Assembly: GCF_005222915.1 (NCBI RefSeq)
Contig: NZ_STFX01000010.1
Location: 167,060-231,059, forward strand
From: Rhizobium sp. FKL33
GTDB taxonomy: Bacteria > Pseudomonadota > Alphaproteobacteria > Rhizobiales > Rhizobiaceae
Direction: 5' to 3'
Length of the DNA stretch: 64,000 bases
The position numbers and the translations under genes are program-made. Within the stretch, counting starts at the first letter, position 1; each line of letters opens with the position of its first letter. The notes under the pieces were generated by a model. It did not search any database, was not told the origin of the DNA, and saw only the letters and a program-made list of their open reading frames with translations. Shown here piece after piece: positions 1 to 9,906 of the stretch.

Positions 1-260
1 AGGCCGACGATCGAGCCGACCGAGAGATCGATGCCGCCGGTGACGATGACGAAGGTCATGCCCATGGCGAGAAAGGCGTTGAGCGCCACATGCTTGGACA
101 TCAGGATCATATTCGCCGTCGACAGGAAATTCGGGGCGAAGATCGAGAAGAAGGCGATCACGGCAAACAGCGCGATGAAGGTGCGCAGTTTCATGAGCGT
201 CAGGAGGAGCGATCCGGAGACTGGGCTCGCGCCCGTTGCGGCGTTGGCGGCGGCGGTCAT
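1..260 (-). CDS. sugar ABC transporter permease, RbsC type (partial, N-terminal end only)
   Basis: The N-terminal 86 or so codons of an inner-membrane permease; the rest lies beyond the window edge. The reverse strand reads MTAAANAATG, then a hydrophobic segment (FIALFAVIAFFSIFAPNF) and FVIVTGGIDLSVGSIVG. The GGIDLSVG motif is typical of the RbsC/XylH/AraH family (BPD_transp_2). Its ATG overlaps the stop codon of the upstream ATPase gene (ATGA), so the two are translationally coupled. It would form the membrane channel for the ATPase and binding protein encoded upstream. The family assignment is firm; the sugar is unknown, though the ApnO-like gene at the head of the cluster suggests an apiose-like branched or C4/C5 polyol acid. 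Confidence 0.88.
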   Translation of the reverse strand, partial: MTAAANAATGASPVSGSLLLTLMKLRTFIALFAVIAFFSIFAPNFLSTANMILMSKHVALNAFLAMGMTFVIVTGGIDLSVGSIVG

Positions 261-1801
261 CAGTGAAGCGTCCTTCTTTGTTTATGTCCTTCGGCGGAGG
301 CGGCGATGATCGCCTCCTCGGTGGCGGCGGCGCGATCGAGGATCGTCACCAGTCGGCCGTTGCTCATCACGGCGATCCGGTCCGACAGCGCCATGACCTC
401 TTCGAGATCGGAGGTGGAAAACAGGATGGCGAGCCCCTCACCCGCCAGCCGGCGCATGGTGCGGAAGACATCGGCCTTCGCGCCGACATCGATGCCCCGC
501 GACGGCTCGTCCATCAGCAGCACCTTCGGCCCGGTCATCAGCGCCTTGCCGATGACGACCTTCTGCTGGTTGCCGCCCGACATCGAGGTGACTTCGAAAT
601 CCGGGTTCGGCGCCTTGATGGCGAGATTGCGGATCGAATCCTTGATCGCCTGCTTCTCTTTGGCGAGATCGATGTGGAACAGGCTCTTCACGAACTGACC
701 GAGGCTCGCGAGCGTCAGGTTCTCGGCGATCGACAGGCATTGCACGAGGCCTTCGCGCTGGCGATCCTCCGGGATCAGGGCCAGTCCCTTCTGGATGCGG
801 CGGGTTGTGTCGGGCGCAGTCAATTCTGCGCCATCGATGAAGATCCGGCCCGACGACAGGGGATGACGGCCCATGACACATTCGAACAGTTCGCTTCGGC
901 CTGCGCCCATCAAGCCGTAAATGCCGAGGATTTCGCCCTTGCGCACCGTGAGCGACACGTGATCGACGGCATAGCCGCCCTGGGCGCGCGGCAGGCAGAT
1001 CTCTTCGACGCGCAGCGCCTCGCCGCCGATCTTGTGATCCGTGGCCTTGGCGAAATCCTTGGCGTCAGAGCCGATCATCGAGCGGACGATCCAGCGGGTG
1101 TCGATGTCCTTCACCAAAGCCTGGCCGGTGATCTGGCCGTCCTTCAGCACGGTAATGTAATCACCGATCCGCATCAGCTCTTCGAGCCGGTGCGAGATAT
1201 AGACGATGGCGACGCCCTGCGCCTTCAGTTCGGCGATGACGCGGAAGAGAATGTCGACTTCCGCAGCGGACAGAGCCGAGGTCGGCTCGTCCATGATGAG
1301 GATGCGGGTGTCGAGCGAGACGGCGCGGGCGATCTCCACCAGCTGCTGTTGGCCGATCGGCAGGTCTTCGGCGAGCGTCTCGGCGGAGATGCCGGCTTCC
1401 AGTCGGTTGAGGAAGGCGTTGGCCTTGTCGACCTGCGCCTTGTGGTCGATGCCGCGCAGGCCGCGGGTGATCTCGCGGGTGGCGAAGATGTTTTCGGCCA
1501 CCGTGAGATTGCCGAACAGGTTGAGTTCCTGAAAGACGATGCCGATGCCATGTTTGACGGCGTCGGCGGGCGAGGAAAGCGAAATGCGTTCGCCATCCAT
1601 CCAGATCTCGCCGAGCGTTGGCTGCTCCACGCCGGCGATGATGCGCATCAGCGTCGATTTGCCGGCGCCATTTTCGCCGACCAGCACATTGACCGCGCCG
1701 CGCCTGAGCTTGAGATTGGCTTTCTTGACGGCGAGAATGCCGGAATAGGCTTTGGTGACGTCGCGCAGTTCGAGGATGACGTCGTCCTGGGAAGCGTCCA
1801 T
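260..1801 (-). CDS. sugar ABC transporter ATP-binding protein, RbsA/MglA type
   Basis: A 513-residue protein with two tandem nucleotide-binding domains, the normal layout for the CUT2 sugar importer ATPase. Domain 1 has Walker A GENGAGKST (42-50), Walker B ILIMDEPTSALS and a degenerate signature (PIGQQQLVEIARA). Domain 2 has a degenerate P-loop (GLMGAGRSE) but an intact signature, MSGGNQQKV, followed by VLLMDEPSRGID. This asymmetry is usual for RbsA proteins. It starts one base after the DUF2291 gene and overlaps the permease gene, so binding protein, lipoprotein, ATPase and permease form one transcription unit. It powers uptake of a monosaccharide-like solute; the substrate cannot be read from the sequence. 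Confidence 0.93.
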   Translation of the reverse strand: MDASQDDVILELRDVTKAYSGILAVKKANLKLRRGAVNVLVGENGAGKSTLMRIIAGVEQPTLGEIWMDGERISLSSPADAVKHGIGIVFQELNLFGNLTVAENIFATREITRGLRGIDHKAQVDKANAFLNRLEAGISAETLAEDLPIGQQQLVEIARAVSLDTRILIMDEPTSALSAAEVDILFRVIAELKAQGVAIVYISHRLEELMRIGDYITVLKDGQITGQALVKDIDTRWIVRSMIGSDAKDFAKATDHKIGGEALRVEEICLPRAQGGYAVDHVSLTVRKGEILGIYGLMGAGRSELFECVMGRHPLSSGRIFIDGAELTAPDTTRRIQKGLALIPEDRQREGLVQCLSIAENLTLASLGQFVKSLFHIDLAKEKQAIKDSIRNLAIKAPNPDFEVTSMSGGNQQKVVIGKALMTGPKVLLMDEPSRGIDVGAKADVFRTMRRLAGEGLAILFSTSDLEEVMALSDRIAVMSNGRLVTILDRAAATEEAIIAASAEGHKQRRTLH

Positions 1802-1802
1802 C

Positions 1803-2441
1803 TCAGCCTCCGATCGTGATCGTCGCCGGCACGAATTGCGGCAATTGACCCGAAGACGGCTGCGGATAGGCGCCGGTCGCTTTCACGGTCTTGCCGACGA
1901 GCGTGTCGCGCGGCAGCTTTTCCAGCGTCAGCTTGTTGACGTGAATGTTGAAGGATTTGCCGAACTGCGCCCATTCGATCTGGTTGCGGAAGGAGTTGAA
2001 ATCGACGAAATCCAGCGCGTCGCGCAGCGCCGTGCCGCGAATGGCGGGGCCAATCGCCACGCGCACATCCGCCTTCTGATCGCCGTCGACATCGACGTCG
2101 ACATAGCCGGCGCGGGATTTGGTCTCGGCCTTGACGATGACGCCGTCGACTTTGGCGGCATAGGTCCAGGGCGCGTTGCCCTGCTTTTCCTTATGGCCAT
2201 AGGTCTTGTTGGCGGCGTCCGGATCGGAGGCGACGAGGGCCGCGACGTCTTTATAGGGCGCGGCTTTCTTGTCGAAATAGGGGACGACCTTGCTGTCCCA
2301 GATCTCGGCCACCTGCCGGTCTGGATCGAAGGCGGCGGCGGCCGCTTCCTTCTGCTGGTCCTCGGTCTTGACGAATTTGCATCCGGCCAGCGTGAGCCCA
2401 GTCAGCGCCAGAAGGGCGATGAAGGCGTGATGTCGGGACAT
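1803..2441 (-). CDS. DUF2291 family lipoprotein of a sugar ABC transporter operon
   Basis: A 212-residue predicted lipoprotein. The reading frame is open further upstream, but the ATG at 2441 begins a textbook lipoprotein signal (MSRHHAFIALLALTGLTLAGC) with lipobox LAGC and Cys21, so that start is preferred. The remainder is soluble and matches the DUF2291 family, which is repeatedly found beside RbsABC-type sugar importers. No catalytic motif is visible. Its location between the binding-protein and ATPase genes implies an accessory role at the membrane during sugar uptake; the exact function is not known. Confidence 0.8.
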   Translation of the reverse strand: MSRHHAFIALLALTGLTLAGCKFVKTEDQQKEAAAAAFDPDRQVAEIWDSKVVPYFDKKAAPYKDVAALVASDPDAANKTYGHKEKQGNAPWTYAAKVDGVIVKAETKSRAGYVDVDVDGDQKADVRVAIGPAIRGTALRDALDFVDFNSFRNQIEWAQFGKSFNIHVNKLTLEKLPRDTLVGKTVKATGAYPQPSSGQLPQFVPATITIGG

Positions 2442-2562
2442 GGCGCGCTCCGGTCGTGTACACCAAAATGGGCCGGCAAACGGCCCGGAATGAAGGGAAA
2501 AGGCGCGGGGATGCTGAAAAGCGCCCCCGCGCAAAGTCGGCCGTGTGGCGGCCTTGGGAAAA

Positions 2563-3606
<1,044 letters not shown>

Positions 3607-4434
3607 TCAGGTGATGCGCTGAATGCTGGCGGCGATTTCTTCGGGTTCGAAAACGCGCAGCCAGTCGTCCTTCATCAGCACGGGCTTGCCGAATTCGATC
3701 GCCTTGTTGCAGGCGTCGGAAAACACGCCGGGCGTCTCTTCGAAAATGACCGCGCCGAGCACGTTCATGTGGCCGAGCAGGAAGTCGCGGGCCGCTTCCT
3801 TGGGCACGCCGCGGCGGACGCATTCGTCCATGGCTTCTTTCATGACCACGAGCAGCGAGGCGCAGACGGTTTCGGACAGACCGGGCTCCAGCAGCGCCAT
3901 CTGTTCGACGGTGACGCGATGCGAGCGCATGACCGGCGCCCAGATCGTCTTGGCGATTTCCTCGCCGAGCGCATACTCGCTTTCCGGACCCTGCATCAGC
4001 GCAGACACGATATGCTGCTTGGCGTGCACGCCGCCGAAGTGATCCTTCTTGGCGGCCATGTCGGTCTCGTCGTTGAAGATCGGCGGATGGCAGGGATGGG
4101 TGACGAAATAAGTGAGGTCGGCGCGCTCCGGCAAATGGCCGGCGAAGGGGGCGGCGGCGTCGAGCACCACGACCATCACGCCAGGCTTGAGCTTGTCGGA
4201 AATCGAATGCGCGACCTTGCCGATGGCGGTATCCGGCACCGCCAGGATCACCACATCGGCGCCACCGAGCGCGGCGTCGGCGTCAACCGCCGTGACGCCC
4301 AGTTCATTGGCAAGCCGCGCCTTGCCGGCGTCGCTGACTTCGACGTGACGGACGTCGAAACGCGATCCCTTGAGATTTTTCGCCAGGCGGCAACCCATTT
4401 TTCCGCCTGCTCCGAATAGCGCGATGGCCGTCAT
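3607..4434 (-). CDS. apnO: ApnO-like NAD-binding oxidoisomerase (D-apionate oxidoisomerase family)
   Basis: A 275-residue Rossmann-fold enzyme. The N-terminus MTAIALFGAGGKMGCRLAKN has the GAGGKMG dinucleotide-binding loop, and HPCHPPIFNDETD plus a helical C-terminus (MALLEPGLSETVCASLLVVMKEAMDECVRRG, split by the reader at will) resemble the phosphogluconate-dehydrogenase-like C-terminal family containing D-apionate oxidoisomerase ApnO. ApnO oxidises and isomerises D-apionate to 3-oxo-isoapionate in apiose catabolism. It is the first gene upstream of an RbsABC-type importer, which fits sugar-acid catabolism. The symbol rests on recalled family resemblance only; no kinase (OiaK) or lactonase gene is in the window, so a paralogous substrate is possible. 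Confidence 0.6.
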   Translation of the reverse strand: MTAIALFGAGGKMGCRLAKNLKGSRFDVRHVEVSDAGKARLANELGVTAVDADAALGGADVVILAVPDTAIGKVAHSISDKLKPGVMVVVLDAAAPFAGHLPERADLTYFVTHPCHPPIFNDETDMAAKKDHFGGVHAKQHIVSALMQGPESEYALGEEIAKTIWAPVMRSHRVTVEQMALLEPGLSETVCASLLVVMKEAMDECVRRGVPKEAARDFLLGHMNVLGAVIFEETPGVFSDACNKAIEFGKPVLMKDDWLRVFEPEEIAASIQRIT

Positions 4435-4618
4435 TGTGCCGTCTCCGTCCTTGCTTCTGTGTCACCTGGAGGGTCGGCGCTTTGGGCGCAGAGGGTTGCT
4501 GTCCACCGACGCTGCGGCGGAGGCCTCCCAGGCTGCCGTCCTCCCGACGGCGCCGCTCCTCACTCTGGAGGAACGGGTAAAGCAACTGGTATGATGAGTC
4601 AATGAGGTAATGATTATT

Positions 4619-4630
4619 TTGTACGAACAC
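4619..4630. promoter_or_regulatory. possible GntR-type operator upstream of the apnO operon
   Basis: TTGTACGAACAC matches ATGTACGAACAT, the GntR-type site seen at 21375, in 10 of 12 positions. It lies about 185 bp upstream of apnO and next to the terminator of the aldehyde dehydrogenase operon. It could belong to the apnO promoter and be read by the same or a related GntR protein. Only one copy is present here, so support is weak. Confidence 0.3.
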
Positions 4631-4657
4631 AAAAAACCGCCGGACTGCAGCCGGCGG
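4631..4657 (-). terminator. intrinsic terminator of the ridA-DUF1028-aldH operon
   Basis: Read on the minus strand this is CCGCCGG, a 7-base loop, CCGGCGG, then TTTTTT: a perfect 7-bp GC stem followed by a T run. It starts 24 bp past the stop codon of the aldehyde dehydrogenase gene, exactly where that operon should end, and separates it from the apnO operon downstream. Confidence 0.88.
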
Positions 4658-4680
4658 GCAAGGCTTCGCGGGAGAAACAG

Positions 4681-6168
4681 TCAGTATTTGATCCAGGCGG
4701 TCTTGAGGCCGGAGAATTTGTCGAAGGCGTGCAGCGACAGGTCGCGGCCAACGCCGGATTGCTTGAAGCCGCCAAAGGGCGTCATCGGAGACAGGGCGTC
4801 CACGGTGTTGACGGAGACAGTGCCGACTTTCAGCACATCGATCAGCCGGTGGGCGCGCGACAGGTTCGAGGTCCAGACGGAGGCCGCCAGCCCATAGATC
4901 GTGTCATTGGCGAGCGTCACGGCTTCTTCCTCGGTGTCGAACACCGTCACGGCCAGCACCGGTCCAAAGATCTCTTCCCGCGACAGCCGATCGTCAGGAT
5001 CGACGTCCGCAAAGATGGTCGGCTGGATGAAATGGCCCTTGCCAGCAACCGTCACGCGCTCTCCGCCGGCGATCAGCTTGGCAGTGGTCTTGCCGTGTTC
5101 GATATAGGATTGGACGCGGTCGCATTGGCGGCCGTCGACGATCGCGCCCATGGTCGAGGCCGGATCGAGAGGATCGCCGGGCACATAACGCGCGGCGCGC
5201 TCTTTCATCTTCTCAATAAACGCGCCGGCGACGCCGCGTTGGACGAGCAGCCGTGAATTGGCCGAGCAGATTTCGCCCTGATTGAAGAAGATGCCGAAGG
5301 CGGCCATGTCGGCTGCGGCGTCCAGATCCTCGCAATCGTCAAAGATCAGGTTGGGGCTCTTGCCGCCGCATTCCAGCCAGACCTGTTTCATGTTGGATTG
5401 TGCGGAATAGCCGAGGAAATATTTGCCGACTTCGGTGGAGCCAGTGAAAGTAATGCAATCGACATCCTCATGCAGGCCGAGCGCCTTGCCGGCGGTCTCG
5501 CCAAAGCCAGGAACGACGTTGAACACGCCGGCGGGCACGCCAGCTTCAAGCGCAAGTTCGACGAGGAAGAGTGCGGAGAGCGGCGATTGCTCGGCAGGTT
5601 TCAGCACCACCGAATTGCCCATGGCGAGCGCCGGCGCGCATTTCCAGGCGGCCATGTCGAGCGGGAAGTTCCAGGGCGTCACAGCGCCGATGACGCCCAG
5701 CGCTTCGCGCCTGACCATCGCGACATTGCCGCGACCCGTGGGCGCGATCTCGTCATAGATTTTGTCGATGGCTTCGGCGAACCATTGGAAGACGCCGGCT
5801 GCGCCCGGCACATCGATGGCCGCTGCATCCGTCACGAGCTTGCCCATGTCGAGGCTTTCGAGCAGCGCGAATTCGGTGAGGTTGTCGCGGATGAGATCGG
5901 CGAGCTTCAACAGCACCGCCTTGCGCTCAGCCGGCGTCTTGCCCGACCAGCGACCATCCTCGAAGGCGGCGCGCGCGGCTTTGACCGCGCGGTCGATATC
6001 CTCGGCGTCACAGGCGGCTATCTCAGTGATCACCGCCTCCGTCGCCGGATTGACGCTCGGAAAGGTCTTTCCGGAGAGCGCCGGAACGAAAGCGCCGTCG
6101 ATAAAGGCCCGGTTGCGAAACCGGAGTTTTGCCGCTGCGTCTTTCCAGTCTGCCAAAGTCATGGTCAT
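4681..6168 (-). CDS. NAD(P)-dependent aldehyde dehydrogenase, PuuC/AldA type
   Basis: A 495-residue ALDH-superfamily enzyme of normal length that oxidises an aldehyde to its carboxylic acid. Visible residues: Asn167 in PWNFP, Glu266 in LECGGKSPN and nucleophile Cys301 in GEICSANSR. The sequence most resembles gamma-glutamyl-gamma-aminobutyraldehyde (PuuC) and related omega-aminoaldehyde dehydrogenases. It is the last gene of an operon with RidA and DUF1028, 12 bp downstream of the latter, which suggests an amine or amino-acid degradation route producing reactive enamines or imines. The precise substrate is not deducible. Confidence 0.88.
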   Translation of the reverse strand: MTMTLADWKDAAAKLRFRNRAFIDGAFVPALSGKTFPSVNPATEAVITEIAACDAEDIDRAVKAARAAFEDGRWSGKTPAERKAVLLKLADLIRDNLTEFALLESLDMGKLVTDAAAIDVPGAAGVFQWFAEAIDKIYDEIAPTGRGNVAMVRREALGVIGAVTPWNFPLDMAAWKCAPALAMGNSVVLKPAEQSPLSALFLVELALEAGVPAGVFNVVPGFGETAGKALGLHEDVDCITFTGSTEVGKYFLGYSAQSNMKQVWLECGGKSPNLIFDDCEDLDAAADMAAFGIFFNQGEICSANSRLLVQRGVAGAFIEKMKERAARYVPGDPLDPASTMGAIVDGRQCDRVQSYIEHGKTTAKLIAGGERVTVAGKGHFIQPTIFADVDPDDRLSREEIFGPVLAVTVFDTEEEAVTLANDTIYGLAASVWTSNLSRAHRLIDVLKVGTVSVNTVDALSPMTPFGGFKQSGVGRDLSLHAFDKFSGLKTAWIKY

Positions 6169-6180
6169 CGGTTCGGCTCC

Positions 6181-6858
6181 TTATCTGTCGTCGCCGGGAA
6201 CGCCGTAGCTCGGCGAGCCCGAAGGATTGAGGGCGCGGGTGACATAGGCGTCGAGCTGCGGCTTGTAGAGCCGCCAGAGATCGGCGAGCTGGCCAATCGG
6301 ATTTTCGTCCGCCCAGTCGACCCTGAGATCGGCAACCGGCCAGCTAACCTGATCGACGATCAGCAGACCGGTGGAATGAACAGGCCCCGCCTCCCCGCCC
6401 GCTTCGAGCGCCGCCTGCATGGCGGCGATCAGCCGGTCGCCGAGATCGCCTTCCGCCGCTTCAAACGCCGCGACCATGCGCTTGGGAATGAAGGGATTGG
6501 CGAGCAGATTGCCGGCGGCGGCGCAATCGAGCCCTTGGGCCGTATCGTGGACGCCGAGCGTCTGCCCGCCTGAAAACAGCGCAGACTGTCCGTTTGCGTC
6601 GAGAATGACGAGCTGGCGCCACTCCGTATGTGGATAACCGTCGAGAAGCGCCGTCATCGCCGCGTCTGCGTCGAGGCCCGACGTGAGCAGGTCGAGCCCC
6701 TTTGGCCCCAGCGCCGGATCGGTGATGTTCTGGCTGGCGACGACGCCGACGCCGGCGCGAGCATGGGCGCAGCGCGCGGCGACCGCAGGTGACGACGAGG
6801 AGATCGCCATGCCCAGCCGGCCGGTGGTCTTGCAGCGCCCGAGGATCGAAAAGGTCAT
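6181..6858 (-). CDS. DUF1028 domain protein (putative Ntn-type hydrolase)
   Basis: A 225-residue protein beginning MTFSILGRCKTTGRLGMAIS, the pattern of the DUF1028 family, with SSSPAVAARCAHARAGVGVVASQ and PHTEWRQLVILDANG further on. The family adopts an N-terminal-nucleophile hydrolase-like fold and is commonly found next to RidA and amidohydrolase genes, but no reaction is firmly established. Here it lies 4 bp after ridA and 12 bp before the aldehyde dehydrogenase gene, so all three are co-transcribed. The expected role is cleavage of an amide or ureido intermediate; this is inference from context. Confidence 0.8.
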   Translation of the reverse strand: MTFSILGRCKTTGRLGMAISSSSPAVAARCAHARAGVGVVASQNITDPALGPKGLDLLTSGLDADAAMTALLDGYPHTEWRQLVILDANGQSALFSGGQTLGVHDTAQGLDCAAAGNLLANPFIPKRMVAAFEAAEGDLGDRLIAAMQAALEAGGEAGPVHSTGLLIVDQVSWPVADLRVDWADENPIGQLADLWRLYKPQLDAYVTRALNPSGSPSYGVPGDDR

Positions 6859-6862
6859 GGCG

Positions 6863-7285
6863 TCAATCCGGAATGACGGCGGTGACGTCGACCTCGACCA
6901 GCCATTCCGGCCGGGCGAGCGCGGAAATCACCACGCCGGTCGAAACAGGGAAGACGCCCTTCAGCCATTTGCCGATGACGCGATAAACGGTCTCGCGATA
7001 ACGGGGATCGACGAGATAGATGGTGATCTTGCAGATATGGCCGAGTTCGGAGCCCGCTTCTTCCAGCAGCATCTTGATGTTGGCCATGGCCTGTTCGGTC
7101 TGGGCGGCGACATCGCCGATGCCGACATTCTCGCTCGTGTCGAGATTCTGGCCGATCTGGCCGCGCACGAACACCATGGTTCCCCGGGCGACCACGACCT
7201 GGCAGAGATCGTTGTCGAGCTTCTGTTCGGGATAGGTGTCCTTGGTGTTGAACATCCGGATGCGCTTGTGGACGGGCATGGTCAT
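6863..7285 (-). CDS. RidA family enamine/imine deaminase
   Basis: A 140-residue RidA/YjgF-type trimeric protein. It carries the family core FVRGQIGQNLDT, EQAMANIKMLLEEAGSELGHICKITIYLVDPRYRETVYRV and the C-terminal ARPEWLVEVDVTAVI in which the conserved Arg and Glu bind the enamine carboxylate. RidA proteins hydrolyse reactive 2-aminoacrylate-like enamines. It is the first gene of the operon, followed after 4 bp by DUF1028. The start may be the first or third codon (7285 or 7279). It is not a clear RutC: the other pyrimidine genes are elsewhere in the window. Confidence 0.85.
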   Translation of the reverse strand: MTMPVHKRIRMFNTKDTYPEQKLDNDLCQVVVARGTMVFVRGQIGQNLDTSENVGIGDVAAQTEQAMANIKMLLEEAGSELGHICKITIYLVDPRYRETVYRVIGKWLKGVFPVSTGVVISALARPEWLVEVDVTAVIPD

Positions 7286-7580
7286 TCCATTCTTCGGTTG
7301 GCGTTCCCCGGCAGGGCGGAGCTGGCGTCATAGGAGCCGATGTTCGCAAGAGAGGAAAGAAAGCTTTCCGTCGCTGTTGCATCAGGAAAACCGAAGCAAT
7401 GCGTTCCATTGGTTAGGTTCGCGGAAAACTCGCAGCAGCTTTCGAGGGTCGCCGCTAATTCGAAATATCCAAATCAGATGTCAAATAAATCATCATTTCC
7501 CGAACCAGTCGGCTCGGTTAGCCTTTTCCTCGTCCGGCGACAGGCCGGCTTTTCAGGATTTCGGCAAAGGAGCCCGCCTT

Positions 7581-8810
7581 ATGACGGTGGAAACCATCGA
7601 CACACTCATCATCGGGGCGGGCCAGGCCGGAATTGCGATGAGCGAGCATTTGTCCAAGACGGGAATTCCCCATCTCGTGCTGGAGCGCAACCGCATCGCC
7701 GAGCGCTGGCGCTCCGAGCGCTGGGATTCGCTCGTGGCCAACGGCCCATCCTGGCATGACCGCTTCCCGACCCGCACCTTTGACGACATCGCCCCGGAGG
7801 CTTTCGCCGGCAAGGATAGTATCGTCAGCTATCTCGAGGCCCATGCGCGGGAGAATGGCTCGCCGGTGCGTTGCGGCGTCGAGGTGACCTCGCTCAGCCG
7901 CAAGCCCGACGGGTCCGGCTTCACGGCCGAGACCAATCAGGGCGTGTTCGAGGCCAGCAATGTCGTCTCCGCCACCGGCCCGTTTCAGAAGCCGGTGTTT
8001 CCCGCCCTGATTCCGGCGTCGAGTGGAGTCACCCAGATCCATTCGTCCGCCTATCGCAATCCGTCACAGCTTGCCGATGGCGGCGTCATCGTGATCGGCG
8101 CCGGCTCCTCGGGCGTGCAGATCGCCGATGAGTTGGCCCGCGCCGGTCGCAAAGTCTATCTCGCGGTGGGGCCACATAACCGGCCGCCGCGCAGCTATCG
8201 CGGCAAGGATTTCGTCTGGTGGCTCGGGGCTCTCGGTCTCTGGGACGTCAAGGCCCATGATCCGGCGCTTGAACATGTCACCATCGCCGTCAGCGGCGCG
8301 CGTGGCGGCCATACGGTGGATTTCCGCGATCTCGCAGCCCATGGCATCACACTGGTCGGCCGCGCCCAATCCTATGACGACGGCGTCCTGACATTCGCCG
8401 ACGATCTTGCCAGGAACATCGCCATGGGCGACGCCGACTATCTTTCGGTGCTTGATTCCGCCGACGCCCATATCGCTCGCGAAGGGCTGGATTTCCCGGA
8501 AGAGCCCGAAGCACGGATCATTGGGCCGGAGCCCGATTGCGTCAAGAATCCGATCCTCGACCTTGATCTTTCGGAAGTCGGCGTCACCTCGATCATCTGG
8601 GCGACGGGCTACACGCTCGATTACGGCTGGCTGAAGCTCGACGTGATGGATGAACGCGGACGCCCCTCTCACCATCGCGGCGTCTCCGCCGTGCCGGGCT
8701 TTTATTTCCTCGGCCTTCCCTGGCTCTCCCGCCGCGCTTCGCCCTTCATCTGGGGCGTCTGGCATGACGCCAAATATCTCGCCGAACAGATCGCGGCGCG
8801 CCAAGACTGA
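7581..8810 (+). CDS. FAD-dependent monooxygenase-like flavoprotein (CzcO/FMO type)
   Basis: A 409-residue two-dinucleotide-binding flavoprotein. The ATG at 7581 is chosen because it follows AAAGGAG and begins [17 protein letters not shown], with the FAD GxGxxG at 12-17; the longer open frame upstream is non-family sequence. A second Rossmann motif, [17 protein letters not shown], binds NADPH, and [14 protein letters not shown] is the ATG motif of flavin-containing monooxygenases. It probably oxygenates a soft N- or S-nucleophile or a ketone. It is transcribed divergently from the ridA operon across about 295 bp with no other gene. The substrate is unknown. Confidence 0.85.
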   Translation: MTVETIDTLIIGAGQAGIAMSEHLSKTGIPHLVLERNRIAERWRSERWDSLVANGPSWHDRFPTRTFDDIAPEAFAGKDSIVSYLEAHARENGSPVRCGVEVTSLSRKPDGSGFTAETNQGVFEASNVVSATGPFQKPVFPALIPASSGVTQIHSSAYRNPSQLADGGVIVIGAGSSGVQIADELARAGRKVYLAVGPHNRPPRSYRGKDFVWWLGALGLWDVKAHDPALEHVTIAVSGARGGHTVDFRDLAAHGITLVGRAQSYDDGVLTFADDLARNIAMGDADYLSVLDSADAHIAREGLDFPEEPEARIIGPEPDCVKNPILDLDLSEVGVTSIIWATGYTLDYGWLKLDVMDERGRPSHHRGVSAVPGFYFLGLPWLSRRASPFIWGVWHDAKYLAEQIAARQD

Positions 8811-8875
8811 TCGGGACTGGCCAAGGTCGCGGCAAGGCGCTAAGGGCGGAAGGTCTATCCACGCGCGAGGCCTTC

Positions 8876-9358
8876 ATGATCGCCTGCCCCTGCGGCTCCG
8901 GCCGGTTCGAAATCTCCTGTTGCGGTCCCTATCTGGCCGGCAAGCCGGCGCCGACGGCGGAAAGCCTGATGCGGTCGCGCTATACGGCGTTCACTCGCGG
9001 CGATCTCGATTATATCGAGCGGACCTGCGCCGGAGAGGCGAGGCTGGCTTTCCAGCGCACCTCTCTCGCTTTGTCTATCGCAAAGACGGAATGGCTGGGC
9101 CTGACGATCGAGGACGTCCGCGCCGGCGGCGAAGAGGATGTGTCGGGAACGGTGCGGTTCACCGTGCGCTATCGCGAGGGCGGCCGGCTGTTTTCACAAA
9201 CGGAAACCTCTGAATTCCAGAGACTTGCGGATGGTTGGCGCTATATGCGCGGCGATGTCGCCCGAGCATCGCAGCCCGCAGCCACGGGCTCCGGCCGCAA
9301 CGATCCCTGCCCTTGCGGTTCCGGCAAGAAGTTCAAGAAATGCTGCGGGGCCGGCTGA
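8876..9358 (+). CDS. YchJ family SEC-C zinc-binding protein
   Basis: A 160-residue protein with SEC-C type cysteine motifs at both ends: [14 protein letters not shown] at the N-terminus and [16 protein letters not shown] at the C-terminus, each able to bind zinc. The middle part ([21 protein letters not shown] and an NTF2-like beta-rich region, [16 protein letters not shown]) matches the YchJ/UPF0225 family. Its role is uncharacterised; SEC-C motifs often mediate contacts with other proteins or ribosome-associated factors. It converges with the SRPBCC gene, 17 bp away. Confidence 0.87.
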   Translation: MIACPCGSGRFEISCCGPYLAGKPAPTAESLMRSRYTAFTRGDLDYIERTCAGEARLAFQRTSLALSIAKTEWLGLTIEDVRAGGEEDVSGTVRFTVRYREGGRLFSQTETSEFQRLADGWRYMRGDVARASQPAATGSGRNDPCPCGSGKKFKKCCGAG

Positions 9359-9375
9359 GCACCGGCCCCTGAGCT

Positions 9376-9906
9376 TTACGACGGGATCATCGTTTCATAG
9401 TCGTCGCGCAGACGTGCCCACACATCCCAGAACGGCTTGGGGGCGGCCTCTTCCAGACGGGCTTTGAGAATATCCAGATGCGCGTGCCAGCCGGCGCCGA
9501 TCTTGACCATATTGGCGCGGTCGCTGATGCGCTTGTGGATCACCGTCAGCAGCACATCCTCCCCCTTCGGCTCCAGCGTAAAGCTGACTTCGCCGGGTCC
9601 CCAGGCGAAGGCCAGTTTGCGCGGCGGGTCGATTTCCGTCACCCGGCTCTGCATGCGATGCTCCTCGCCGAAACCTTCGGGACGTATCCCGGGCGGATCG
9701 GTTAGTTCGTCATTGCGCCAGACCAGTTCCATGGGCCCATCGATCGTGAGATCCATCGGTCCCGACGCCAGCCATTGGCGGCGCAGCTCGCTGTCGGTGA
9801 GATAGGACCAGACGCGCTCGGCCGGACCGGGCAGCAGGCGTTCGAGTTTCAAAGTCGCCTGTTCGACGACGGCGGCATAGGCGTTCAGTTTGGCATGCTC
9901 ATTCAT
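9376..9906 (-). CDS. SRPBCC / AHSA1-type domain protein
   Basis: A 176-residue protein. The ATG at 9906 overlaps the stop of the upstream arsR gene (ATGA) and begins MNEHAKLNAYAAVVEQATL, so it is preferred over a longer frame that would run into arsR. LERLLPGPAERVWSYLTDSELRRQWL, GEEHRMQSRVTEIDPPRKLAFAW and GWHAHLDILKARLE are characteristic of the Aha1/START-like SRPBCC fold, which encloses a hydrophobic ligand. ArsR-SRPBCC pairs of this kind are widespread and act as a stress- or ligand-linked module; the ligand is unknown. Confidence 0.85.
   Translation of the reverse strand: MNEHAKLNAYAAVVEQATLKLERLLPGPAERVWSYLTDSELRRQWLASGPMDLTIDGPMELVWRNDELTDPPGIRPEGFGEEHRMQSRVTEIDPPRKLAFAWGPGEVSFTLEPKGEDVLLTVIHKRISDRANMVKIGAGWHAHLDILKARLEEAAPKPFWDVWARLRDDYETMIPS

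Noticed and set aside
6863..7285. Calling the RidA protein RutC
   Set aside because: It is in a separate operon with DUF1028 and an aldehyde dehydrogenase, 11 kb from rutA, and its sequence is a generic RidA.
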